13,355 bases of DNA, from contig JAEXAS010000007.1 of assembly GCA_023458095.1 (NCBI GenBank), positions 1 through 13,355 of the forward strand. Reading direction: 5' to 3'. How positions within the stretch are numbered: position 1 is the stretch's first letter; every line of letters begins with the position of its first letter. This DNA comes from Actinomycetes bacterium (GTDB lineage Bacteria > Actinomycetota > Actinomycetes > Propionibacteriales > Propionibacteriaceae). A model generated the notes under the pieces. That model ran no database searches and was not told the DNA's origin. It saw only the letters and a program-made list of their open reading frames with translations. Shown piece by piece: positions 7,114-13,355 of the stretch. Both the position numbers and the translations under genes were made by a program.

Positions 7114-8648
7114 GGCTGCTCATCGCGAGCCGATCCCGCGGACAGGGACCCGGCGCGAGCGTCTATTACGTCACCAGTTGGATCATCGGGGTGGCCTTCG
7201 GGCTGCTCGCCGCTACCGGAACCGCCGTCTTCGTCTCCGCCGAGGGTCTGGGCGATGCCCTCCTGTTGGGCGCCTTCACCGTCATCTCGTTGCCCTGGCT
7301 AATGGGCCCCATCCTGGAGCCCAGCCTCGCCGATGGCACCGTCGACCCGCGTCGCCTGGAACAGTTCCCGCTGAGCCCTCGCCAACAGGTCACCGGTCTG
7401 CTGTTGGGCGCCATGATCGCCCCCACGGCAGCCTTCACCGCACTCTTCGCCCTGGGCTCGGTGGCCGCCCTCAATCAGACTCCGGCCTCCCGAGTCGCCG
7501 CGCTGCTCACCTCGCTGCTCTTCGCAGTGATGTGCGTTGCGGTCTCACGTTCGGCGCAGGCGGTCTTGGCCGAATCTCTTCGGTCGCGGCGCGGACGAGA
7601 CTTCGCCGCTCTGCTGGCATCCTTGATGGTGCTGGGGCTATACGCCGCCTCGGTTCATCTGCGCACCACGATCGCCTCCCTGAACGACCAACTCGGCGGA
7701 CCGATCGGCGAGGTTGTGGCGTGGCTGCCACCCGGCGCTGCAGCACGGGCCATCATCGATGCGCGCGACGGCAATTGGGCCGACTATGCCGTGCGCCTGA
7801 GCATCGTGGTGGCCATGATCGCCGTGGCGGGCCTGGCCTGGGTCTGGGCACTGAATCGTCGGGTCCGCGGTGAGAGCACTGCGCTGGGCCGCGGCTATCG
7901 TCGAAGCACTACCGACCCGAAACCCTTGGTGCCCAGCCTCCTCACCGGGCTGCCGTCCTCCCCCACCACGGCAGCACTGGCCCAACAGTGGCGCTACTTC
8001 TTCTTCCGCTCCCCCAAGGCCATCCAGACCCTGATCATCCCGCCGGTCATGGGAGTCATGGTGGCCCACACCACCTTCGGCGCCAGCGGCGTTGCCGCCC
8101 AGACCACGGCCTTCGCGGCTTTGGCCATCGTGGTGGGCAGCTTCAACATCTTCGGCTACGACGGCGCAGGCTTCCGCTATCTGATCGGCACCGGGGTCCG
8201 GCTGTCTCGGGTGCTGGTCGGCAAGGCGCTTACACCGCTGCTCTACCTGGTTCCGGTGATGATCGTGTTCAGCACCACCGAATGCGCTTTGGCCGGATCC
8301 TGGAACCAGCTTGCGCCAGCACTGTTGGCCGGTTTGGCCGTTCTGCTCACCGGAGTGGGAATCGGCGCCCAGTCCAGTGTGCTCAACCCTAGCGATCAGT
8401 CGCGGGTCGGGCATCGCCAGGGCATGTTCTTGAAGGTGTTCGCCTGGTTCTCCGGCTTCTTCGTCGTGGTCAGTGTGGGCGCTGCAACCTGGATCCTGAT
8501 TCAGCGCCGGGCACCCCAACTCGTCGCCTCCAGCATCGTGCTGGTCGCCGCCGGAGTGATCTGCATCGGCCTGGTCTATCAAGCCGGACGCCGGGTGGAC
8601 CGCAACCCCGACGATCTGCTGCGGCGACTCAGCCCGGCGGCCTTCTGA
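7089..8648 (+). CDS. ABC-2-type exporter permease, about 12 membrane segments
   Basis: Integral membrane protein of 519 aa, the partner of the ATPase before it. I count about twelve hydrophobic segments, roughly at residues 26-50, 58-77, 100-125, 136-153, 170-190, 236-258, 312-332, 340-358, 383-402, 408-428, 450-470 and 478-500. A large cytosolic loop falls in the middle (about 260-310), so the protein looks like two six-helix halves in one chain. It starts at GTG 7089, inside the ATPase gene (25-base overlap), with GGAAGG nine bases upstream, so translation is probably coupled. No named family is recognised with confidence; general layout and partner place it with ABC-2 / EcsB-like permeases. 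The stop abuts the stop of the convergent sigma-factor gene with no gap, leaving no room for a terminator between them. Confidence 0.85.
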   Translation: MALILVRLRLLIASRSRGQGPGASVYYVTSWIIGVAFGLLAATGTAVFVSAEGLGDALLLGAFTVISLPWLMGPILEPSLADGTVDPRRLEQFPLSPRQQVTGLLLGAMIAPTAAFTALFALGSVAALNQTPASRVAALLTSLLFAVMCVAVSRSAQAVLAESLRSRRGRDFAALLASLMVLGLYAASVHLRTTIASLNDQLGGPIGEVVAWLPPGAAARAIIDARDGNWADYAVRLSIVVAMIAVAGLAWVWALNRRVRGESTALGRGYRRSTTDPKPLVPSLLTGLPSSPTTAALAQQWRYFFFRSPKAIQTLIIPPVMGVMVAHTTFGASGVAAQTTAFAALAIVVGSFNIFGYDGAGFRYLIGTGVRLSRVLVGKALTPLLYLVPVMIVFSTTECALAGSWNQLAPALLAGLAVLLTGVGIGAQSSVLNPSDQSRVGHRQGMFLKVFAWFSGFFVVVSVGAATWILIQRRAPQLVASSIVLVAAGVICIGLVYQAGRRVDRNPDDLLRRLSPAAF

Positions 8649-9488
8649 TCAACTGGCCTGGGCCGGCATCAGGTCGTTCTCCAGCCAATCGCGCAGCATC
8701 CCCAAAGCGCGCCGTTCCAGACGACGAGCCGTGCTCAGACTCACCTGAAGTTCGATGGCCACCCCTTCCACCGGCATGGGATCGGCACCGTCCAGGCCGT
8801 ACCGGCGCCGCAGCAGCTCAGCCTGATCGCGGGGCACCTTGCGCAAGAGGCGAGGCAACTGCTGGCACAACAGGCTCCGCTCGAGATCCTCTGCCGGCGC
8901 CGCCAGTTGAAAGGCCTCATCGGCCTCATAGTGCGCCGGTGGACGGTGCCCGAGCACCTGTTCGATCCACCGCTTCGGCTTGCCGAACTCCGCAGCGATT
9001 TCGGCTGTGGTCGCCTCCCGGCCCAGACCTTGACTCAGCCGGGCCGACACCGCCTGCACCCGACGCAGCCGCACCGCCCGGCTCGGCGGCAGAGCCAACG
9101 CCCCCAGCCGACCGGCGGCCACCTCGGCCACATGCTGCTGGATGCGCTGCATCGCGAAGGTCGAGAATCGCGCCCGCCGATAGTCGAAGCGCTGCAAAGA
9201 AGCAGCCAGGGCCACACAACCTTCCTGGAAGAGGTCGTCGAAGCTGAGCCCGGTCATTCGCGCCTCCGCGGCCGCCACCTTGTGCACCATCCGCAGGTTC
9301 GCCAGCCAGAAGTGCTGCCAGGCCTGACGTCCTTGCTCAATGAGCAGCGCCCGTTCGGCAGGACTGGCCTGGGTGCGAACCGAGGTGGATTCCGCCCACT
9401 GTTCGGCCACCAGTCCGGCCTCAATTCGTCGGGCCAGCTCGGCCTCCTCCGTGGCGGTCAACAGCTCGACCGATGTCATGATGTTCAT
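8649..9488 (-). CDS. Sigma-70-family RNA polymerase sigma factor, short and divergent
   Basis: Directs RNA polymerase to a set of promoters. 279 aa, with region 1.2-like LLTATEEAELARRIEAG (9-25), region 2 (about 55-122; LANLRMVHKVA, FDDLFQEGCVALAASLQRFD, FSTFAMQRIQQHV), region 3 (about 127-180) and region 4 (about 205-267; VSLSTARRLERRALGMLR). It lacks region 1.1 and the melting tryptophans of housekeeping sigmas, and region 4.2 differs at key -35 contacts, so it is probably an alternative sigma. ATG 9488 is chosen because GGAGG (minus strand, 9498-9502) lies nine bases upstream; GTG 9506 would add six residues without a binding site, and ATG 9479 is also possible. It follows dnaG on the same strand after 151 bases, recalling the dnaG-rpoD order. 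No anti-sigma gene is adjacent. It is longer than ECF sigmas and has regions 3 and 1.2, so it is not an ECF type. Confidence 0.88.
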   Translation of the reverse strand: MNIMTSVELLTATEEAELARRIEAGLVAEQWAESTSVRTQASPAERALLIEQGRQAWQHFWLANLRMVHKVAAAEARMTGLSFDDLFQEGCVALAASLQRFDYRRARFSTFAMQRIQQHVAEVAAGRLGALALPPSRAVRLRRVQAVSARLSQGLGREATTAEIAAEFGKPKRWIEQVLGHRPPAHYEADEAFQLAAPAEDLERSLLCQQLPRLLRKVPRDQAELLRRRYGLDGADPMPVEGVAIELQVSLSTARRLERRALGMLRDWLENDLMPAQAS

Positions 9489-9497
9489 GGCCACCAG

Positions 9498-9502
9498 CCT
9501 CC
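9498..9502 (-). promoter_or_regulatory. Ribosome binding site of the sigma-factor gene
   Basis: On the minus strand GGAGG is followed by nine bases and then ATG (9488). This decides between ATG 9488 and the upstream GTG 9506. Confidence 0.7.
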
Positions 9503-9531
9503 GCACAAGGCAGCACCGGAATCAGGATCCA

Positions 9532-9570
9532 CCACTCGAAGTGGACGCCAACACTGCGACAACACCACTT
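9532..9570. promoter_or_regulatory. Cluster of CCACT/AGTGG half-sites upstream of the sigma gene
   Basis: CCACT at 9532-9536, AGTGG at 9540-9544 and CCACT at 9565-9569. The first two form CCACT-CGA-AGTGG; AAGTGG (9539-9544) and CCACTT (9565-9570) form a second inverted repeat with a 20-base spacer. The cluster lies 44-82 bases before the sigma start, in the 151-base gap after dnaG. It could be an operator or a weak stem-loop. There is no T-run, so it is unlikely to be an intrinsic terminator. Confidence 0.3.
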
Positions 9571-9639
9571 TCGTCCCCGGCCTCACAGCCAACCCCCCAG
9601 CTCGGATCAGGGTCCCGGTTCACCGGTCAGGCGCTCGGC

Positions 9640-11508
9640 TCAGGCACCAGCACCGGTGGCCACAGCGAGCAGTGCTTTGCGGTCGGCCTCCAAGGCGACC
9701 AACTGGGCGAACAGCTTGCCGTGCGCGGCAGGTTCCTTCTGCGGGTCCATGCGTTGCATCTTGGACCGAAGATCGGCGATCTTCCTGGCCAACAGGCGCA
9801 GCCGCAATACCGAGGCATACTCGGCGGCATAGGCCTCGGTCGGCTCCCGAAGCTCGGGCTCGACCATCATGGTGATCACCAACTGCTCCAAGACCGGATC
9901 GGTGATCGACTGCATGAGGCGCACCGACCATTCCTCCGGACCGTCCGGCGCTGCTGCAATCGCAGCAAACAGCGCCTGATAGGTGGGATGGGTGAACTCC
10001 GCGACGGTCAGGTGATTGAGGTCATCGCCAAACAGCTTCGGTGCATGGAGCAGCAATCGCAAGGTGGCACGCTCCGCCTCCAGACCACGATCATTCGGCG
10101 GTGGCACCGGCAGGCCCGACCGGGCCGGTGGGGCGTCTTCCTCCGAAGCGCTGCGTCCCTCCGCTTGAGGGGGCCGCTGCTGGCGCGGCTGGGAGCGCTG
10201 CGCCGTGCGCACCTCGGCGCGAACGTCGTCGAGTTCCATTCCCACCAGCTTGGCGATGTCGCCGATGTACTCTCGCACCAGGCTCTTGTCTCGGACGCTG
10301 CTCACCAGGGGCGCCGCGGCCCGAACCGCAGCCAGGCGCCCATCGGCGCGATCAAGGTCATAGCGCTCGACCACGTTACGCATCACGAACCGGTACAGCG
10401 GCTCGCGTCGGGCCACCAGATCCCGGACGGCGGCATCGCCGTCAGCCATCCGCAAATCGCAGGGGTCCATGCCATTGCGAGCTACCGCCACATAGGTCTG
10501 GGCGGCGAAGATGTGGTCGTCTTTGAAGACCTTCATCGCCGCAGCCTGACCGGCGGCATCACCGTCGAAAGTGAAGATCACTTCACCGGCCGACACCTCA
10601 CCGGTGCCGAGCAGACGGTGCAGCATCCGACTGTGGCCCTCACCGAAGGCGGTACCGCAGGAGGCCACGGCCGTATCGACCCCGGACAGATGGCACGCCA
10701 TCACATCGGTGTAGCCCTCGACGATCACCACCTGATTCTTCTTGGCGATGTTCGCCCGGGCCAGATCGAGGCCATAGAGCACCTGAGACTTCTTGTAGAC
10801 CACCGTCTCGGGGGTATTGATGTACTTGGCCGGCATCCGATCATCGTCGAAAATGCGCCGCGCACCGAACCCCAACACCGAAGCACCGGCGTCGCGAATC
10901 GGCCACAGAACCCGGCCTTGGAAGAAGTCCCAGCCCTGCTCACGAATCAAACCGGCCTTCACCAGTTCCTCGTCGCGAAAGCCGCGAGCGCGCAGATGAT
11001 CGCGAAGATCATGGCCACCTTGGGGGGCGTAGCCGATGCCGAAGTGGGCGGCAGCATCCTTGTCGAAGCCGCGACCGTCCAGGAACTGGCGTCCGGGCAG
11101 GCCCGCGCGGCCAACGAGTTGCTCGGTGAAGTACTCCGCCGCCGCTTTGTTCGCCTCCAGCACCCGCAGCCGCAGGCCAGGCTCGCTGCGCTGACCGTCG
11201 GCGTTGCTGTAGCGCAACTGCACCCCGCACCGGTCGGCGAGCAATTCCACAGCCTCGCTGAAACTGATGTTGTTGATCTTCTGGACGAAGTCAAAGACAT
11301 CGCCACCTTCGCCGCAACCGAAGCAGTGGTAGTACCCGCGGGCCGGCGTGACGTGGAACGAGGCGGTCTTCTCCTCATGGAAGGGGCACAGACCGGTGAG
11401 TGAGCCGCCGCCACCGCGGCGCAGGGTGACGTGGCCACCAACGACGTCCTCGATCCGGGAACGCTCCCGAACGGTCTCGAGGTCCTCTGGATTGATCATG
11501 CCCGCCAC
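9640..11508 (-). CDS. dnaG: DNA primase DnaG
   Basis: Makes RNA primers at the replication fork together with the DnaB helicase. 622 aa, the normal length. The N-terminal CHC2 zinc finger has ligands Cys41, His44, Cys62 and Cys65 (LCPFHEEKTASFHV ... YYHCFGCG). The catalytic core contains PAKYINTPET and the Toprim fold with EGYTD (Glu264) and FDGD (Asp315, Asp317), the metal-binding acidic residues. A charged Gln/Pro-rich linker (about 425-460) leads to the helicase-binding C-terminal domain. GTG 11508 gives the N-terminus (M)AGMINPEDL, which matches the MAGRI-type start of actinobacterial primases; ATG 11499, three codons in, is the alternative. Neither has a Shine-Dalgarno site, but a TAGACT hexamer ends seven bases before GTG 11508, so the mRNA may be leaderless. 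The frame is open upstream to 11805, but that part overlaps the divergent gene and is not primase-like. Confidence 0.97.
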   Translation of the reverse strand: MAGMINPEDLETVRERSRIEDVVGGHVTLRRGGGGSLTGLCPFHEEKTASFHVTPARGYYHCFGCGEGGDVFDFVQKINNISFSEAVELLADRCGVQLRYSNADGQRSEPGLRLRVLEANKAAAEYFTEQLVGRAGLPGRQFLDGRGFDKDAAAHFGIGYAPQGGHDLRDHLRARGFRDEELVKAGLIREQGWDFFQGRVLWPIRDAGASVLGFGARRIFDDDRMPAKYINTPETVVYKKSQVLYGLDLARANIAKKNQVVIVEGYTDVMACHLSGVDTAVASCGTAFGEGHSRMLHRLLGTGEVSAGEVIFTFDGDAAGQAAAMKVFKDDHIFAAQTYVAVARNGMDPCDLRMADGDAAVRDLVARREPLYRFVMRNVVERYDLDRADGRLAAVRAAAPLVSSVRDKSLVREYIGDIAKLVGMELDDVRAEVRTAQRSQPRQQRPPQAEGRSASEEDAPPARSGLPVPPPNDRGLEAERATLRLLLHAPKLFGDDLNHLTVAEFTHPTYQALFAAIAAAPDGPEEWSVRLMQSITDPVLEQLVITMMVEPELREPTEAYAAEYASVLRLRLLARKIADLRSKMQRMDPQKEPAAHGKLFAQLVALEADRKALLAVATGAGA

Positions 11509-11515
11509 AGGCCGA

Positions 11516-11521
11516 AGTCTA
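11516..11521 (-). promoter_or_regulatory. Putative -10 element of dnaG, leaderless start
   Basis: TAGACT on the minus strand ends seven bases before GTG 11508 and fits the actinobacterial TAnnnT -10 form; transcription would begin at or next to the start codon. A TTGACC lies upstream (minus strand, 11538-11533), but its 11-base spacing to the -10 is too short for a standard pair, so only the -10 is proposed. Confidence 0.35.
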
Positions 11522-11529
11522 AGTCCTCG

Positions 11530-11546
11530 GCCGGTCAACCACCGGC
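11530..11546. promoter_or_regulatory. Perfect inverted repeat GCCGGT-N5-ACCGGC upstream of dnaG
   Basis: Six-base arms with a five-base spacer, 22-38 bases before the dnaG start and overlapping where its -35 would fall. Could be a repressor site. There is no T-run on either side. Confidence 0.35.
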
Positions 11547-11595
11547 AGCCTGACCACGGCGACCACGCACAGCCCCCGGATAGCCGAGCCGGGCC

Positions 11596-11629
11596 GGGTG
11601 GAGGCAAGGGTATGCGGCACGCCTCACCC
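11596..11629. repeat. Imperfect inverted repeat upstream of the small membrane-protein gene
   Basis: Arms GGGT(G)GAGGC and GCCTCACCC pair over nine bases with one bulged G, around a 15-base spacer. It lies 41-74 bases before the ATG at 11670, in the region shared with dnaG. Its role is unknown; an operator or stem-loop is possible. Confidence 0.3.
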
Positions 11630-11657
11630 CGACCCCGGAGACAGCAGGGAGTTCGGC

Positions 11658-11663
11658 TAGCCT
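11658..11663 (+). promoter_or_regulatory. Putative -10 element of the small membrane-protein gene, leaderless start
   Basis: TAGCCT ends six bases before ATG 11670 and fits TAnnnT. There is no Shine-Dalgarno site at a usable distance (GGGAG is 17 bases away), so a leaderless transcript starting at the ATG would explain translation. Confidence 0.4.
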
Positions 11664-11669
11664 GAGCCC

Positions 11670-12197
11670 ATGTCGACACAGAGGCCGGAGCAGACTCCCC
11701 AACGGCCGAGTTCCCACGGCCCCCTTCAGCCCCATTCCGCGGCCAGCTATGCCGAGTTGGCGGCGGCGCATCAACCCGCTGAGGCCACGACCCCCAGCCA
11801 GACACCCACCCGTCGCAACACCCACGGCTGGAAACCGGTCAAGAGCCCCTGGCCGGGTTACGTCGGCTTCGTCGCGGTGCTGATCGCCTTGCTCATCATG
11901 TTCTCGGTGATGGGCAGCCTCATCGAAGCCGCCATCCCCTATCTGCTCGCCCACCAGGGCCAATCGGTCAACTACGACTATGTGTTGGACCTGTTCACAG
12001 GAGTCGCCCCCGACGCTGTGATGCTGGTGCGATTGGCCGGCTGGCTCGGTATCGCCGGTGTCATCCTCGGCGCTGTGGGCGCCATCATCGGCCGAGGCCG
12101 CGGCGTGGGCCTCATCGCGGTCGTCGCGGGCTTCCTCTCCCCGGTCATCATCGGCTTCTACATCGGCATGACCGCAGCGGCGAGCCTCCCGAAGTAG
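11670..12197 (+). CDS. Small three-helix membrane protein of unknown function
   Basis: Not recognised. 175 aa. Residues 1-62 are hydrophilic and rich in Pro, Gln, Thr and Ser with no clear fold, and are probably cytosolic. They are followed by a membrane segment at about 64-92 (YVGFVAVLIALLIMFSVMG), a loop with NYDYVLDLF, a second segment at about 119-141 and a third at about 145-171. Two Arg in GRGRG lie between the last two helices. It sits between dgt and dnaG but on the opposite strand, divergent from dnaG and convergent with dgt (six bases between the stops). The hydrophobic profile, its fit between neighbours and the TAGCCT hexamer before the ATG support a real gene. A disordered Pro-rich tail followed by a few helices is common in actinobacterial membrane proteins and does not by itself indicate a function. 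Confidence 0.8.
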   Translation: MSTQRPEQTPQRPSSHGPLQPHSAASYAELAAAHQPAEATTPSQTPTRRNTHGWKPVKSPWPGYVGFVAVLIALLIMFSVMGSLIEAAIPYLLAHQGQSVNYDYVLDLFTGVAPDAVMLVRLAGWLGIAGVILGAVGAIIGRGRGVGLIAVVAGFLSPVIIGFYIGMTAAASLPK

Positions 12198-12203
12198 CAG
12201 CAG

Positions 12204-13328
12204 CTAGGCGCCGCGTCCGATTCCCCGCGGAACCCGTTCAGGATTCCAACCCAGACGCTCGATCGCGGTCTCAAAAGCGTAGCGGTCGGTCATGCCGGCA
12301 ACATAGGTGACGGCCGCGCGCACCGGATCCCCGCTCACTCGCGCCACCTGGGCGAAGTCGGCCGGCATGTCACCGGGATGGCCGGCGAAGTCATCCACCA
12401 AGGCGCGCAACACGTCGATCACTGCGGCGGCCTGCGCCAAGGATTCCTCCCGGGTGTAGATCCGCTGATAGTTGAAGGCCCGTAGTTCGGCCAATGCCGC
12501 AGCCTCCGCCCCGAACATACCGACCGTCCCGGTCTGGGTGGTGGCCGCAATCACCGAGGTGATGAACGCGCCCAACTGGTCGCTGCGCGTCCGACCGGCC
12601 ACCTCGGCGACCACCTCCGGAAGATCGTCCGCGGTGACGATTCCCGCAGCAATGGCGTCCTCGAGGTCGTGAGCGCAGTAGGCGATGCGGTCGGCCCAAC
12701 TGACGATCTCGCCCTCGATCGTGGTGGGGGTAGGACTCGACCAGGAGTGGTTGCGAATGCCGTCGGAGGTCTCCTGACACAGATTCAGATCGGCCAGCAC
12801 CACATCGGCTCCCCAGGGGCCGTGATGGTAACCCTCGGTGAGGAAAGCGTCGAAGGCTTCCTCGGACGCATGGCCGCCTGGGCCATGTCCACAGTCGTGG
12901 CCCAGGGCGATCGCGTCGGTCAACGTGACATTCACCCCCACTCCGCGAGCAATCGCCGTCGCGACCTGGGCAACTTCCAGAGCGTGGGTGAGCCGGGTGC
13001 GCTGGTGGTCGGTGGGATAGACCACCACCTGGGTCTTGCCGGCCAACCGACGAAAAGCCGTGGAGTGCACGATCCGGTCACGATCCCGTTCAAAGCAGGT
13101 GCGTTCAGGGTCGGGTTCCTCTTCACGGTCCCGGACGCCGGCTCCTTTGGCCAACGCGGCACCGGGTCGTAGGTGTTCGGCCTCCCAGCTCTCGCGCTGC
13201 ACTCGGGAGCGGAGTTCGCCGACCTCGACCGGGCGACCGATGCCGGCGTGGGCCCGAACAACTCCGCCGTCACTGTGGCCGGCCATGGTCCGCGCCCAGG
13301 CGACCGTCCGGGGATTCACCTCATTCAT
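12204..13328 (-). CDS. dgt: dGTP triphosphohydrolase-like HD-domain protein
   Basis: Hydrolyses deoxynucleoside triphosphates to the nucleoside and tripolyphosphate, helping to set dNTP pools. 374 aa. The HD-domain metal ligands are visible: His115 (RLTHALEV), His144-Asp145 (ALGHDCGHGPGGH) and the later Asp in SWADRIAYCAHDLED. ERDRDRIVHSTAFRRLAGKTQV (residues 80-101, His88) is the usual N-terminal dGTPase block. ATG 13328 is chosen because GGGAGG lies nine bases upstream (minus strand, 13343-13338); earlier in-frame starts at the window edge (GTG 13355, ATG 13337) lack a site. About 75 residues come before the conserved block, some 40 more than is common, and look unstructured. Association with dnaG is usual in actinobacteria, and here dnaG lies next on the same strand beyond one opposite-strand gene. 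True substrate preference cannot be read from sequence. Confidence 0.93.
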   Translation of the reverse strand: MNEVNPRTVAWARTMAGHSDGGVVRAHAGIGRPVEVGELRSRVQRESWEAEHLRPGAALAKGAGVRDREEEPDPERTCFERDRDRIVHSTAFRRLAGKTQVVVYPTDHQRTRLTHALEVAQVATAIARGVGVNVTLTDAIALGHDCGHGPGGHASEEAFDAFLTEGYHHGPWGADVVLADLNLCQETSDGIRNHSWSSPTPTTIEGEIVSWADRIAYCAHDLEDAIAAGIVTADDLPEVVAEVAGRTRSDQLGAFITSVIAATTQTGTVGMFGAEAAALAELRAFNYQRIYTREESLAQAAAVIDVLRALVDDFAGHPGDMPADFAQVARVSGDPVRAAVTYVAGMTDRYAFETAIERLGWNPERVPRGIGRGA

Positions 13329-13337
13329 AGCTGCCAT

Positions 13338-13343
13338 CCTCCC
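13338..13343 (-). promoter_or_regulatory. Ribosome binding site of dgt
   Basis: GGGAGG on the minus strand, nine bases before ATG 13328. It fixes the start and shows that the 5' end of the gene is inside the window. The promoter lies beyond the edge. Confidence 0.65.
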
Positions 13344-13355
13344 AGGATTGTCCAC

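Noticed and set aside
9615..9626. CCGGT-TC-ACCGG just after dnaG as an intrinsic terminator
   Set aside because: The loop is too tight for the full stem and no T-run follows on the minus strand.
9489..9639. tRNA or small RNA gene in the dnaG-sigma gap
   Set aside because: GGTTCACC looks a little like a T-loop, but no cloverleaf arms or acceptor stem can be drawn around it.
9340..11403. 687-codon open frame on the plus strand across dnaG
   Set aside because: It is antisense to an intact primase with all motifs, has no recognisable domain, and long antisense frames are expected in high-GC DNA.
11509..11805. In-frame upstream extension of dnaG
   Set aside because: It overlaps the divergent membrane-protein gene and does not resemble primase; normal primases start at the (M)AG.IN position.
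1..13355. Mobile elements, CRISPR, phage genes
   Set aside because: No transposase, integrase, direct-repeat/spacer pattern or phage-type gene was seen; the only repeats are protein-coding Ig repeats and short inverted repeats in gene gaps.

Overview
The window is high-GC, densely packed bacterial DNA. Gene content and style point to an actinomycete (Actinomycetota), possibly a member of the Propionibacteriales: a dgt / dnaG / sigma-factor neighbourhood, secreted proteins with Big-type and 'WYR..GATG.TYRLT..D.GK.I.V.V' Ig-like repeats, GTG starts, and two starts placed 6-7 bases after a TAnnnT hexamer, which fits leaderless transcription. The family-level placement is inference. No mobile element, CRISPR array, tRNA or rRNA was seen, and no gap between genes exceeds about 165 bases.

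Left part (74-4021): one large secreted subtilisin-like (S8) protease of 1315 residues. Its catalytic Asp (residue 185) and catalytic His (residue 861) are about 676 residues apart, because roughly 630 residues of Ig-like repeats are inserted in the loop that normally joins them. The protease sequence resumes almost seamlessly after the insert and ends in two further, very basic Ig-like repeats. This is the most unusual object in the window.

Middle part (4048-8648): a LysR-type regulator and a YnfM-like MFS exporter are divergent across an 83-base gap that holds a perfect LysR-box-like palindrome (ATGCG-N5-CGCAT). Downstream of the exporter, a two-gene ABC-2-type exporter follows: an ATPase with a GTG start and a 12-helix permease overlapping it by 25 bases. 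These two are very probably translated as a coupled pair; their substrate is unknown.

Right part (8649-13328): a core-replication neighbourhood read mainly on the minus strand. It holds dgt (dNTP triphosphohydrolase), dnaG (primase) and a 279-residue sigma-70-family factor. The dnaG-then-sigma order recalls the dnaG-rpoD macromolecular synthesis operon, but this sigma factor is shorter and has lost residues typical of housekeeping promoter recognition. A small three-helix membrane protein of unknown function sits between dgt and dnaG on the opposite strand and shares a 161-base divergent region with dnaG, which contains two inverted repeats.
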